Positions 8,240 to 16,474 of a stretch of DNA of 53,899 nt are shown here, one piece after another. A program made the position numbers and the translations under genes. The notes beneath the pieces are model-generated. The model saw only the letters and a list, made by a program, of their open reading frames with translations. It searched no databases and was not told the DNA's origin. Position 1 is the stretch's first letter. Each line of letters begins with the position of its first letter. Source of the stretch: an uncultured Collinsella sp. (GTDB lineage Bacteria; Actinomycetota; Coriobacteriia; Coriobacteriales; Coriobacteriaceae). The stretch lies in NCBI GenBank assembly GCA_900542155.1, contig UQMD01000016.1, positions 1 through 53,899 on the forward strand. Reading direction: 5' to 3'.

Positions 8240-9964
8240 CTACGAACGCAGTGTAATTTTATCGCGCAGCGACTTGAGGTCTTCGGTGACGGTGCGGTCT
8301 TCCTGGATCATCTTCTGGACCTTTTTGTAACTCGTGCTGACGGTCGAGTGGTTGCGGTTGCCAAATTCGGCGCCCACCGCCGTGGTCGTCATCTCGCACA
8401 TCTCGATGGCCAGGTAGATAGCGATATGGCGTGCTTTTGCGATATTGGCGTTGCGACGCGGGCCGATGAGCTCCTCGTGCGTCACGCCGTACTGCTCTTC
8501 GATGACGGACTGAACCGTTTGCACGTTGATCTTTTTGGCCGATGTGTCGAAGTACTGGCTGGCGATGGCGTCGATATCGTCAAAGGTGAGCTCCCCGCCC
8601 TCGCGCTCGCGCTCGCCCGCCTCGCCGGCGCAGCGCTCGCAAAAGCTCTCGAGTTCGCGGATGTTGGTGCCCGACACCTCTGCCATGTGTTTAAAGTGCT
8701 CGTCGGTCAGGTGCCCGCCATCGCCGCCATAGGCCGCCAACAGCGAGTCGTCGCCCGCCTCGGGCGCGGCGGCTATCGTGTTCTCGTAGTAGCGCTGCAA
8801 GATCTTGTATTTCATCTCGTAGCTGGGCTCTGCGACCAGGCAGAGCATGCCGGCGTTGAAGCGGCTCGTCAGACGCTCGTCCATGCTCAGGTCCTTGGGG
8901 GCGCGGTCTGCCGCGATGACGACTTTCTTGTTGTTGCGGATGAACTCGTCCATGAGTTGGAAAAAGTAGTCCACGCTCGCGCGCTTGCCGATGATGTTTT
9001 GGATGTCATCGATGATGAGCACGTCCACGCCGTGGTACGCCTGCATGATGGGGGCGTTGCTCTTCTTTTGGCGGTCGAACTCGGTCATCAGGTCGTCCAG
9101 ATATGCCTGGGAGTTGGCATACTTGACCTTGATCTCGGGCGACTTCTCGGCGAGCTCGTTTTTGATGGCAAGCAGTAGGTGCGTCTTGCCTAGGCCCGAT
9201 TTGCCGTAGATGAACAGTGATGTGCATGTGCCGCGCTCGTCCGCGAGGGCGGCAAACTTGAGTGCCGAGCGATAGGCATGGCTGTTCTCGGGGCCGTAGA
9301 CAAAGTTCTCAAAGGTAAATTTTGAGTTCGCGGCGAGCGGGGCTCCATCCGTATTCTGCTCGGCCGGCACAGTCGGTGCTGGCATGGGTGAAGCGGGGGT
9401 CGCAGCTTGCGTGGATTTAGTTGGCGCTCCGCCCTTCATCTGGTTCATCATGCGACGAAAATCATCGGCCGAGAGTGTGTTCTTGATTGCAATGCCCGAA
9501 TCCGCGCTCGCCGCTGCGTCGTGAGCGATGGGCATGTGCGTGACGGGTGCGTTCGCTGGCGTCGCCGCCGCGGTCGGCAACGGTGCCATGGTTTCACGGG
9601 AAACATCGCTGTGCTGGTGCTCGATTGTCGGCACGTCGCCTGCGGAGGCCGGCACCGCCGGGGAAGCAGCGGGAGCCGCGGCGGCCGCCGTCGCGGCAGC
9701 GGATTCCGTCGCGGCGCCTTGCGGTGCCACGATGTCGAGCGCAATCGGTGCAAAGGCGATTTCTTCCAGATAGGCCTCAATAGTCGGCTGATGCTTTTTG
9801 AGCTGCGCGATGGCAAAGCGCGAGGGGGCCTCGATCGTGAGCGTATCTTCGGTCAGGCTTATGGCGCGCGATTGCCCCAGCATGTTGATGAGGCGTGCAT
9901 CTTGGCCGTCGCGCTGGCAAAAGGCGATGGCATCCCCCAGGATGATGCTTGCTTCCTCGTCCAC
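8240..9964 (-). CDS. dnaA: Chromosomal replication initiator DnaA
   Basis: DnaA binds origin boxes and opens the DNA for helicase loading. The 574-residue product is longer than most (about 450-500) because the linker between domain I (1-80) and the AAA+ domain (from about 217) is about 130 residues, rich in Ala and Pro. Walker A is GKSGLGKT at 254-261 and Walker B is VLIIDDIQ. The C-terminal DNA-binding signature reads FGNRNHSTVSTSYKKV (534-549). Where E. coli has Asp433-His434-Thr435 this protein has Asn538-His539-Ser540, a change at base-contacting residues. The GTG start is preceded by GGGAGA. The gene follows the GHKL gene by 15 bases, so the two are probably co-transcribed. Confidence 0.95.
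   Translation of the reverse strand: MDEEASIILGDAIAFCQRDGQDARLINMLGQSRAISLTEDTLTIEAPSRFAIAQLKKHQPTIEAYLEEIAFAPIALDIVAPQGAATESAAATAAAAAPAASPAVPASAGDVPTIEHQHSDVSRETMAPLPTAAATPANAPVTHMPIAHDAAASADSGIAIKNTLSADDFRRMMNQMKGGAPTKSTQAATPASPMPAPTVPAEQNTDGAPLAANSKFTFENFVYGPENSHAYRSALKFAALADERGTCTSLFIYGKSGLGKTHLLLAIKNELAEKSPEIKVKYANSQAYLDDLMTEFDRQKKSNAPIMQAYHGVDVLIIDDIQNIIGKRASVDYFFQLMDEFIRNNKKVVIAADRAPKDLSMDERLTSRFNAGMLCLVAEPSYEMKYKILQRYYENTIAAAPEAGDDSLLAAYGGDGGHLTDEHFKHMAEVSGTNIRELESFCERCAGEAGEREREGGELTFDDIDAIASQYFDTSAKKINVQTVQSVIEEQYGVTHEELIGPRRNANIAKARHIAIYLAIEMCEMTTTAVGAEFGNRNHSTVSTSYKKVQKMIQEDRTVTEDLKSLRDKITLRS
9590..9605. promoter_or_regulatory. Degenerate parS-like palindrome inside dnaA
   Basis: The sequence GGTTTCACGGGAAACA matches the parS consensus at 14 of 16 positions and lies within the linker-coding part of dnaA. 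Three perfect parS sites lie 5 kb away. It may be a weak ParB site or chance. Confidence 0.4.
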
Positions 9965-9979
9965 TGTCTCTCCCGTTCT

Positions 9980-11332
9980 TTAGCCCTGAGCTCGCACGCG
10001 AGCGGCGCCGAGTTCGGTCAGATGGTATTTCTGGCCATGCTTGATGACCAAGCCGGCCTGCGCCAAGTCATTGAGCGTGCGTGACCAAGTGGGGGCCGAG
10101 TTTCCAAACGCCCTCGCCAGATCGGTTGCACCGCACGCTTGATTTTGCGCCAGATAGCCTAGCGCGGCGTTGCCGCGATCGCTTACGAACACGTCCGGTT
10201 GTGGCTGCGCATACTGATTTGCTGCATTAGGATACATCATTTGAGCTGCTGGTTGTTGAGAACTCTGCATCGGCGGCATTTGCTGTTGAAAACTTTGAGG
10301 CCACTGTTGGTAAGGCTGCGGAGGCATCTGCTGGGCCCAGGGGTTGTACTGCTGCTGCGGCATCTGCTGGTACGGCTGCTGATATCCCTGCTGGTACTGC
10401 TGCGGGAACTGCTGGCCATAACCCGGTGGCGGCATCTGCTGATATGGATATCCCTGTTGGTTCGGCTGATAGCCCATTTGCTGGCCACCCGGTGCCCCCG
10501 TCGCCTGCTGCATTGTTGCTGCATCCTGATCCGCCAGCGGCATGGCCTCTGGCATGTTTGGCGGCATCGACATCGATGCCGCCTGGGGCTCTTGTGTAGG
10601 AAGTATTCCGGGCTGCTGCATCTGTCCCACGGGGGGCTGCATCTGCTGTGTTGCCATGGGCTGCTGCGCAAAAGCTCCCGGCAGGGGATATGTGGGATGC
10701 TCCGTCTCGGGCCGTACAGCAGCACCGCGTCCGCCGGCGCGCTCGATTTCCTGCACGCGTTTAGGGTTCAGGCTTACCGTAACCACGGTGCCGTTGCCCA
10801 TGTTGTCCTCGATGGATACGGCGCCGCCGGCGTTTTCCAAATACTCCTGCACCATGGGAAACCCTGCTCCGGTTCCACGGATATAGCGCTTCATCTTGCT
10901 GTTTGCGCTGGTAACGCCAAAGTCGAAAGCGCGCTCCTTGTCGTCGATGCCTGGTCCTTGATCGGCAAAGCGGATGGTGTCTCCGCCGTCCAGAATCGAG
11001 ATGATGGGCTCGGCAAAGTGCGCGTGGATAAAGTTTTCGACAATCTCGCGGATGACCATGAGCGAGATATGGCCGCCTTGTTCTTTCATGCACTGGTAGA
11101 CGGTGTTGGTCGTCTCTTCCAAATACGTGCGGACATCTTGCGGATCAATGACGATCACACGCGGTGTCGACAACATGTCGTCATAGACGGCGATGCGTGC
11201 GGCGTACATGGCTTTCGGCCCCTGCGTGGTCGTCTGTTCACCTTCGTCACGCTCTTCGCGCACGCCGGTGATGTGCTCGTTGTCGGGTGCCGGGTCTCCG
11301 GAATCGACCATGGTGTAAAAGTCGTCAGACAT
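9980..11332 (-). CDS. GHKL ATPase with prion-like linker and C-terminal winged helix, first gene of the dnaA operon
   Basis: I do not recognise a named family. Three parts are visible. Residues about 85-190 are a histidine-kinase-type ATPase domain with an N box (VIREIVENFIHA; E96, N100), G1 (ADQGPGID; D124) and G2 (RGTGAGFPMV), but no dimerisation/phosphoacceptor helix. Residues about 215-380 are extremely rich in Q, P, M, Y and G, a prion-like disordered composition. Residues about 385-448 resemble a winged helix-turn-helix of MarR type. The protein could be an ATP-switched DNA-binding regulator or an anti-sigma-like factor. Its start lies about 25 bases from the first DnaA-box-like motif and its stop 15 bases from dnaA, so it probably leads the dnaA transcript and is controlled from the origin. 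Confidence 0.85.
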   Translation of the reverse strand: MSDDFYTMVDSGDPAPDNEHITGVREERDEGEQTTTQGPKAMYAARIAVYDDMLSTPRVIVIDPQDVRTYLEETTNTVYQCMKEQGGHISLMVIREIVENFIHAHFAEPIISILDGGDTIRFADQGPGIDDKERAFDFGVTSANSKMKRYIRGTGAGFPMVQEYLENAGGAVSIEDNMGNGTVVTVSLNPKRVQEIERAGGRGAAVRPETEHPTYPLPGAFAQQPMATQQMQPPVGQMQQPGILPTQEPQAASMSMPPNMPEAMPLADQDAATMQQATGAPGGQQMGYQPNQQGYPYQQMPPPGYGQQFPQQYQQGYQQPYQQMPQQQYNPWAQQMPPQPYQQWPQSFQQQMPPMQSSQQPAAQMMYPNAANQYAQPQPDVFVSDRGNAALGYLAQNQACGATDLARAFGNSAPTWSRTLNDLAQAGLVIKHGQKYHLTELGAARVRAQG

Positions 11333-11344
11333 GCCGCTCGCAAT

Positions 11345-11480
11345 CTTTCAAAAGGTTTTGAACAAATAGTAGCTCACTGTGCAATGTTTCTCATCTTTCG
11401 ACAACTTTTCAAAACCTGTTGAAAACTTTGGAAAACGGGCGAAAAGTTCTCAACATTGCCAACATGACCTGTTGAAAACT
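11345..11480. other. Candidate oriC: DnaA-box cluster upstream of the dnaA operon
   Basis: Box-like 9-mers lie at 11356-11364 (TTTTGAACA), 11406-11414 (TTTTCAAAA), 11417-11425 and 11470-11478 (both TTTTCAACA on the minus strand) and 11447-11455 (TTCTCAACA). Two copies share the longer core GTTTTCAACAGGT, also found between dnaA and dnaN. Gene direction switches exactly here, leftward to the left and rightward to the right, as expected at an origin. The boxes depart from TTATCCACA at the sixth base. The boxes may also regulate the GHKL-dnaA promoter. Confidence 0.7.
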
Positions 11481-11575
11481 GGATGAAATATCGTGAAAAG
11501 TTGCCATGTACCGCTAAATCGAGCTTGGCTTATGGGGGAACCGTGTGAACTGCGCAACCTTTTACCTTTGATTTC

Positions 11576-11605
11576 TTGACATTTGAACATTGATTTCCCT
11601 ACAAT
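11576..11605 (+). promoter_or_regulatory. rpmH-rnpA promoter
   Basis: A perfect -35 box TTGACA (11576-11581) and a -10 box TACAAT (11600-11605) are separated by 18 bases, about 70 bases upstream of rpmH. Confidence 0.8.
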
Positions 11606-11677
11606 CTTCAAGCTCACGTGTCTATATCTGCGTCCGCGCCCCCGCGGACACTCGAAATGCAGCAGGAGGAACTTAAG

Positions 11678-11812
11678 ATGAAGCGTACGTATCAGCCTAA
11701 TAAGCGTAAGCGTGCCAAGACCCATGGCTTCCGTGCCCGTATGGCCACTAAGGGTGGTCGTGCCGTGCTCGCCCGTCGTCGCGCCAAGGGCCGCAAGCGT
11801 CTCACTGTCTAG
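11678..11812 (+). CDS. rpmH: 50S ribosomal protein L34
   Basis: The 44-residue, very basic product starts MKRTYQPNKRKRAKTHGFRARM and ends KGRKRLTV, the invariant L34 pattern. The start is fixed by AGGAGGA eight bases upstream; the in-frame extension further upstream is not conserved. It is the first gene of the rightward arm, with rnpA 20 bases downstream, the near-universal rpmH-rnpA pairing at bacterial origins. Confidence 0.97.
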   Translation: MKRTYQPNKRKRAKTHGFRARMATKGGRAVLARRRAKGRKRLTV

Positions 11813-11832
11813 CAGCGATACACACATCTCGC

Positions 11833-12171
11833 ATGAAGACTATTAAGTCTCGGCAAGATTTCGAGCATGTGTTCAGTCAGGGGCGTCGTTTCAATCACCC
11901 TCTGATTCGAATGACCATATGTGAATCGGTTGGCGAAGGCGACTCCGGAAGGGTCGCCTTCGTTGGTGCTAAACGGCTCGGTTGTGCTGTCGTGCGCAAC
12001 CGTTCTAAGCGTGTGATGCGCGAGGCCGCCCGCAGCTGCGGATTTCCCGTTGCGGGTTATGACATCATCTTGTTCGCAACTCCCAAGACGAGGGATTCCT
12101 CGCCGCAGGAGATGGACAAGGCATTGCGTTCGCTTATGAAACGCGCCGGCGTTGCCGGGGAGGAGCGATGA
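11833..12171 (+). CDS. rnpA: Ribonuclease P protein component
   Basis: RnpA is the protein cofactor of RNase P, which trims tRNA 5' ends. The 112-residue product has the hallmark basic helix RNRSKRVMREAAR around residue 57 and the aromatic FEHVFSQGRRF start region. It lies between rpmH and yidD and overlaps yidD by four bases (ATGA), so the genes are translationally coupled. Confidence 0.95.
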   Translation: MKTIKSRQDFEHVFSQGRRFNHPLIRMTICESVGEGDSGRVAFVGAKRLGCAVVRNRSKRVMREAARSCGFPVAGYDIILFATPKTRDSSPQEMDKALRSLMKRAGVAGEER

Positions 12172-12392
12172 GCAATCACGTTTTGCGACGTGTTGCCATC
12201 GCTCCTATTCGCATATATCAACAGGTTATTTCGCCCTTATTGCCTGACGCCTGCATTTATTACCCAACGTGCTCGCAATACGCCATCCAGGCGATTGAGA
12301 AGTACGGTGTTTTGAGAGGCTGCTGGCTTGCCGTGAGGCGCATCGCTCGCTGCAATCCCCTGCACGTCGGCGGTTATGACCCTGTGCCCTAG
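12168..12392 (+). CDS. yidD: Membrane protein insertion efficiency factor YidD
   Basis: The 74-residue product has the family pattern IRIYQQVISPLLP...CIYYPTCSQYAIQAIEKYGVLRGCWLAVRRIARCNPLHVGGYDPVP, including the three conserved cysteines. YidD is a small membrane-associated protein that aids YidC-dependent insertion. It overlaps rnpA by four bases and precedes yidC by 29 bases. Confidence 0.96.
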   Translation: MSNHVLRRVAIAPIRIYQQVISPLLPDACIYYPTCSQYAIQAIEKYGVLRGCWLAVRRIARCNPLHVGGYDPVP

Positions 12393-12421
12393 CGGGCACT
12401 CGCTATCGGAGGAAAACTTAC

Positions 12422-13192
12422 ATGTGGGATTGGATCGTTAACATCCTTTTCGAGCTGCTCAAGCTCATCCAGACCTTTGCGGTCGACTGGGGCCTGTCCA
12501 TCATCATCCTGGTGGTCATCATCCGTCTGCTGCTGACGCCGCTTATGCTCAAGTCGACCAAGTCGACGGCTCGCATGCAGGTGCTGCAGCCCAAGATGCT
12601 CGAGATCCAGGAGCGCTATGCCGACGATCCCCAGCGTCAGGCCGAGGAGATGCAGAAGTTCTACAGCGAGAACAAGTTCAACCCCATGGCTGGTTGTCTG
12701 CCGCTTCTGATTCAGATGCCTATCCTGTTTGCCCTGTTTACGCTGCTTCGTAACCTGCCGCAGTACTTTAACGAGGGCACGTTCTCGTTCTTCAATATCC
12801 TGCCCGACCTGACCACCACGCCGAGCGCTTCCTTTGCCGATGGCTTTATGGTTGCACTGCCTGCGCTGGTCTGCCTGATCCTGTTCGCCGTCCTGACCCT
12901 GATTCCGCAGCTCTATATGTCGCGCAACCAGACCGGCCAGCAGGCCCAGAGCATGCGTATGATGGCCGTTGTCATGACGGTCATGATGCTTTGGATGGGC
13001 TGGAGCCTTCCCGTTGGTGTTCTGCTGTACTACGACGTCTCGTCTGCTTGGCAGGTTATCCAGCAGATTTTTGTGACGCAGAAGGTCATCGACAAGGCGA
13101 AGGCCGATGAGGAGGAGCGTCTTAAGAACGCGCCGCTGCAGGTTGAGGTCACTCGTCGAGAGAAGAAGCCGCGCCCGCACAAGAAGAAGTAG
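12422..13192 (+). CDS. yidC: Membrane protein insertase YidC/Oxa1
   Basis: YidC inserts and folds membrane proteins, alone or with SecYEG. The 256-residue product is the short Gram-positive/actinobacterial form: no periplasmic P1 domain, five hydrophobic segments, the conserved SIIILVVIIRLLLTPLM segment with the groove arginine, a cytosolic hairpin (QPKMLEIQERYADDPQRQAEEMQKFY), NPMAGCLPLLIQMPI, and a basic C-terminal tail. GGAGG lies eight bases before the ATG. No signal peptide cysteine of the SpoIIIJ lipoprotein type is seen at the start (MWDWIVNILF). Confidence 0.95.
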   Translation: MWDWIVNILFELLKLIQTFAVDWGLSIIILVVIIRLLLTPLMLKSTKSTARMQVLQPKMLEIQERYADDPQRQAEEMQKFYSENKFNPMAGCLPLLIQMPILFALFTLLRNLPQYFNEGTFSFFNILPDLTTTPSASFADGFMVALPALVCLILFAVLTLIPQLYMSRNQTGQQAQSMRMMAVVMTVMMLWMGWSLPVGVLLYYDVSSAWQVIQQIFVTQKVIDKAKADEEERLKNAPLQVEVTRREKKPRPHKKK

Positions 13193-13237
13193 TCGGGATA
13201 TCAATCTTATTTAGGTACCTAACTTTTGGAGTACGTT

Positions 13238-13807
13238 ATGTCTGAAGAGATCATCGAGGATATGCTTGAGGAGGTTGCCCCGCAGATTGCGGGCGATTAT
13301 CCCGAGATTGCACAGCGCTACAAGGCCGGTGAAGAGCTGACCGATGAGGAGCTCGACACCATCGCCGATGTTGCGATTTCCATTCTGCGTTCCATCCTTT
13401 CGCACTTCGATGCCGCCAACTCTCCTATTGATGAGTACGAGGGTGACGAGGGCGAGCTGATTTTGGATGTTACCGCTCCTGATCTTGCTGTTCTCATTGG
13501 CCGTCATGGTCGTACCCTTGATGCCCTTCAGGTTATGTTCTCTTTGCTGGTGAGCCGCAAGCTTGGCTTTAGGTATCCGGTTGTAGTGGACGTCGAGGGA
13601 TACAAGAGCCGCCGACAGGACAAGGTTGCCTCCATGGCTCAGTCTGCTGCCGAGCGTGCCATCCGCACTCATAAGAGTGTTTCGCTTCCTCCCATGAATG
13701 CCTACGAGCGCCGACTGGTTCACATTGCACTTCGTGGCAATGATGCCGTCGATACTCATTCTGAGGGTTCTGACCCCGATCGCCATGTGGTGATTGTTGC
13801 TCGATAA
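13238..13807 (+). CDS. jag: Jag/KhpB (EloR) RNA-binding protein
   Basis: The 189-residue product has an acidic N-terminal stretch, a type-II KH domain with the GRHGRTLDALQ loop in place of GxxG, and an R3H domain with PMNAYERRLVHIAL and THSEG. Jag/KhpB binds RNA and, in streptococci, controls cell elongation. The ATG at 13238 is preferred: it has GGAG seven bases upstream, while an in-frame TTG at 13226 overlaps that site. Its place after yidC is conserved. Confidence 0.93.
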   Translation: MSEEIIEDMLEEVAPQIAGDYPEIAQRYKAGEELTDEELDTIADVAISILRSILSHFDAANSPIDEYEGDEGELILDVTAPDLAVLIGRHGRTLDALQVMFSLLVSRKLGFRYPVVVDVEGYKSRRQDKVASMAQSAAERAIRTHKSVSLPPMNAYERRLVHIALRGNDAVDTHSEGSDPDRHVVIVAR

Positions 13808-13825
13808 TCTACTCGAGCTTATGCT

Positions 13826-13857
13826 AAGGGGACGTGGTTTCCACGTCCCCTTTTTTT
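13826..13857 (+). terminator. Terminator after jag
   Basis: A 10-bp stem (GGGGACGTGG / CCACGTCCCC) with a TTT loop is followed by seven T residues. It ends the rpmH-to-jag transcript. Confidence 0.95.
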
Positions 13858-13903
13858 GTCAAAAGTTCTCGATACACTGATTTTTGTCAGAAAGGAGCTT
13901 TCG

Positions 13904-14641
13904 TTGTTAGTACTTACTGAGCAGCAAGCTGACGAGATGTTGAGTCGCCTAACTTCCTATTGCAAAGAGTATTCCTCGAGCGTAACTGATGTTGAGCTGA
14001 GGAAATGTATCAAGCATTTGGATTTGGTTTTGGAAACAAATAAGACAACCAATCTCACCCGTATTCTCAACGTAGAAGATGCTGCAGTACTTCATATCCT
14101 CGACTCACTTGTTTTACTCCCCTATATCAATAAGGCTCCTGAGGGAGCTTTGCTCGATATGGGTACAGGTGCGGGCTTCCCTGGTATTCCGTTAACCATA
14201 GCCACGCATCGTAAAGCTACTTATATTGACTCTGTTGGCAAGAAGGTTGATGCTGTCAATTCCTTTGTCCATGCTCTTGGATTGAAACATGCTCATGCGG
14301 TCCATGATCGTCTTGAAGAATATGCTCGAAACCATAAGAAGCAGTTCTCTGTCGTAACCGCCCGCGCACTGGCCCCTCTACCGATTCTTGTTGAGTATGC
14401 GGCTCCGTTCCTCAAGGATGGAGGGCTATTTGTTATCACCAAGGGCAATCCTTCGGATGAGGAGCTTGCTTCCGGTATGTCAGCAGCTAAGATTTGCGGC
14501 TTCACTTTGTTTCTGAATGACGCAATCGATTTGCCTGAGGGCTTGGGCCACAGGGAGTTCATTGTTCTTAAGAAGAGTCATCCAGCATCTGTCTCATTGC
14601 CTCGTGCAAATGGCATGGCAAAGAAGAATCCGCTTGCCTAG
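13904..14641 (+). CDS. rsmG: 16S rRNA (guanine-N7) methyltransferase RsmG
   Basis: RsmG (GidB) methylates G527 of 16S rRNA with S-adenosylmethionine. The product has the SAM-binding motif LLDMGTGAGFPGIPL and the later VVTARALAPLPIL block. A TTG start at 13904 is chosen (245 residues) because AAAGGAG lies seven bases upstream. An earlier in-frame TTG at 13856 falls inside the jag terminator. The C-terminal 20 residues are poorly conserved. It directly precedes the parS cluster and parAB, the usual order near origins. Codon use is noticeably more AT-rich than yidC. Confidence 0.92.
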   Translation: MLVLTEQQADEMLSRLTSYCKEYSSSVTDVELRKCIKHLDLVLETNKTTNLTRILNVEDAAVLHILDSLVLLPYINKAPEGALLDMGTGAGFPGIPLTIATHRKATYIDSVGKKVDAVNSFVHALGLKHAHAVHDRLEEYARNHKKQFSVVTARALAPLPILVEYAAPFLKDGGLFVITKGNPSDEELASGMSAAKICGFTLFLNDAIDLPEGLGHREFIVLKKSHPASVSLPRANGMAKKNPLA

Positions 14642-14642
14642 A

Positions 14643-14658
14643 TGTTTCACGTGAAACA
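14643..14658. promoter_or_regulatory. parS site 1
   Basis: Perfect 16-bp palindrome TGTTTCACGTGAAACA, the canonical chromosomal ParB-binding site, two bases past the rsmG stop. Confidence 0.97.
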
Positions 14659-14681
14659 TAATGGATACTAACAACTTGCAG

Positions 14682-14697
14682 TGTTTCACGTGAAACA
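14682..14697. promoter_or_regulatory. parS site 2
   Basis: Second perfect copy of TGTTTCACGTGAAACA, 39 bp from the first. Confidence 0.97.
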
Positions 14698-14720
14698 TGG
14701 CGGTTGATATCGAATCGGAA

Positions 14721-14736
14721 TGTTTCACGTGAAACA
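14721..14736. promoter_or_regulatory. parS site 3
   Basis: Third perfect copy, again exactly 39 bp from the previous one. The even 39-bp spacing places all three copies at similar helical phase upstream of parA, so ParB loading may also affect parAB transcription. Confidence 0.97.
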
Positions 14737-14775
14737 TCCTCCGTTTGACAGCTTTAATACACACCAGGAGGGACC

Positions 14776-15576
14776 GTGGGATTTCGCGACGTTAAGCGTT
14801 CTAAGAGCGCAAAAGACACGCGTATCATTGCAATCATCAATCAAAAAGGCGGTGTCGGTAAATCGACGACGGCTGTAAACCTTGCAGCAGCACTGGGTGA
14901 GCAAGGTCGTAAGACACTGATTGTCGATTTTGATCCGCAGGGAAACAGTACCAGTGGATTTGGAATTGAAAAAGAAGACCTTGATCACTGCATCTATGAT
15001 GCATTGTTGAATGATGTGCCGGCAGAATCGCTTGTTCTTGATACAAATTGCAAAAAGGTATTCGTAATTCCGGCTACAATTCAGCTTGCAGGCGCGGAAA
15101 TTGAGCTCGTAAGCGCAATCGCTCGTGAAACCCGCCTCAAAGATTTGCTTGAGCCGATTCAGGACGAGTTCGATTTTATTTTCATTGACTGTCCCCCTTC
15201 GCTCGGCCTGCTTACTATCAACGCCTTGACCGCGGCAGACAGCGTTTTGATTCCGATTCAGTGCGAGTATTACGCACTTGAGGGAGTTACAAAGCTGCTT
15301 GAGTCAATGAAGATGGTCAAATCGCGCCTGAACAAGGGCTTAGACACTTACGGCGTGCTTATGACGATGTTTGATTCGCGTACTTCTCTGTCGAATCAGG
15401 TTGTTGAGGAGGTTCAATCGTACTTTGGTGATAAGGCATTTAAGACGCTGATCCCCCGTACGGTTAAAATCTCCGAAGCTCCGTCTTTTGGAGAGCCGGT
15501 AATTACCTATGCACCTCAAAATAAGGGTGCAAAAGCGTATATGAACCTTGCAAAAGAGGTGATCAAGCGTGCCTAG
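14776..15576 (+). CDS. parA: Chromosome partitioning ATPase ParA (Soj)
   Basis: ParA is a DNA-bound ATPase that works with ParB-parS to segregate origins. The 266-residue product has the deviant Walker A NQKGGVGKSTTAVN (22-35; signature K24, catalytic K29), switch I/II regions (FDPQGNSTSG, IDCPPSLGLL) and no N-terminal helix-turn-helix, so it is the short chromosomal type. The GTG start has AGGAGG five bases upstream. It overlaps parB by eight bases. Confidence 0.96.
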   Translation: MGFRDVKRSKSAKDTRIIAIINQKGGVGKSTTAVNLAAALGEQGRKTLIVDFDPQGNSTSGFGIEKEDLDHCIYDALLNDVPAESLVLDTNCKKVFVIPATIQLAGAEIELVSAIARETRLKDLLEPIQDEFDFIFIDCPPSLGLLTINALTAADSVLIPIQCEYYALEGVTKLLESMKMVKSRLNKGLDTYGVLMTMFDSRTSLSNQVVEEVQSYFGDKAFKTLIPRTVKISEAPSFGEPVITYAPQNKGAKAYMNLAKEVIKRA

Positions 15577-16474
15577 TGTAAAGAAACGTGGAGGTTTGGG
15601 ACGTGGACTCAATGCTTTGGTCTCAGAGGCCGAGTATGAGACCGGTGGTTCGGCTGCATCTGTTTCAAATGCCGCATCTGAAACAAAACTACCTATTGAA
15701 GATATCGTTCCTAACCCTAATCAGCCGCGAATTCACTTTAACGAAACTGAACTTCGCGAGTTGAGCGAGTCAATCCAAGAACATGGCGTTTTGCAGCCGC
15801 TTTTGGTTCGTAAGCGTGGAAACGGCTATGAGATCATCGCTGGTGAGCGTCGTTACCAGGCGTCAAAGCTTGCTGGTCTTGAGGAACTGCCTGTCATCAT
15901 TAAGGAAGTTAATGATGAGGAGATGCTCGCTCTTGCTCTTATCGAGAATCTTCAGCGTTCTGATTTGAATCCCGTCGAAGAGGCGAAGGGTTATCGTCAG
16001 CTCATTGATGCCAGCGGTATGACACAAGAGGCATTGTCGAAGGCAGTAAGCAAGTCACGCTCTGCAATTACAAACTCGCTGCGTCTTCTCGATCTCCCCG
16101 AAGTAGTTCAGCAGATGATTTTTGAGGGCAAACTTACTGCTGGTCATGCACGTGCGATTCTTGCGGTTCCCTATGAAGACGCGCGTATTCGACTTGCAGA
16201 GAAAGTTGTTGCAGAGGGCCTTTCCGTAAGAGCGACAGAAAATCTTGCTCCGTTGTTTTCTGCCGGAGAGACACCTAAGACGCCGAGGCCTGCGACGCCT
16301 CAGTCTTTTAAAAAGGCCGCCCGTGTGCTTCGTCAGGTATTTAATACCAACGTGCGTGTGAAGAGCTCGCGTGGAAAGAATAAGATCGAGATTGAGTTTA
16401 AAGACGAGGAAGAGCTCTCTCGTATTCTTGGTGAAATGATTCAGTTTGATCAAAGAGGCCAAGATGAGGAATAA
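15569..16474 (+). CDS. parB: Chromosome partitioning protein ParB (Spo0J)
   Basis: ParB loads at parS and spreads as a CTP-dependent clamp. The 301-residue product has the usual KRGGLGRGLNAL start, the N-terminal CTP-binding domain (ENLQRSDLNPVEEAKGYRQL and GERRYQASKLAGL), a central helix-turn-helix that reads parS, and a C-terminal dimerisation domain rich in K/R. The GTG start lies inside the end of parA. Its targets are the three parS sites upstream of parA. Confidence 0.96.
   Translation: MPSVKKRGGLGRGLNALVSEAEYETGGSAASVSNAASETKLPIEDIVPNPNQPRIHFNETELRELSESIQEHGVLQPLLVRKRGNGYEIIAGERRYQASKLAGLEELPVIIKEVNDEEMLALALIENLQRSDLNPVEEAKGYRQLIDASGMTQEALSKAVSKSRSAITNSLRLLDLPEVVQQMIFEGKLTAGHARAILAVPYEDARIRLAEKVVAEGLSVRATENLAPLFSAGETPKTPRPATPQSFKKAARVLRQVFNTNVRVKSSRGKNKIEIEFKDEEELSRILGEMIQFDQRGQDEE

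Noticed and set aside
6463..8256. 597-codon plus-strand frame opposite recF and dnaN
   Set aside because: recF and dnaN are certain on the other strand, and the antisense product has no recognisable domain.
11618..11677. N-terminal extension of L34
   Set aside because: The upstream codons are not L34-like, and AGGAGGA clearly marks the start at 11678.
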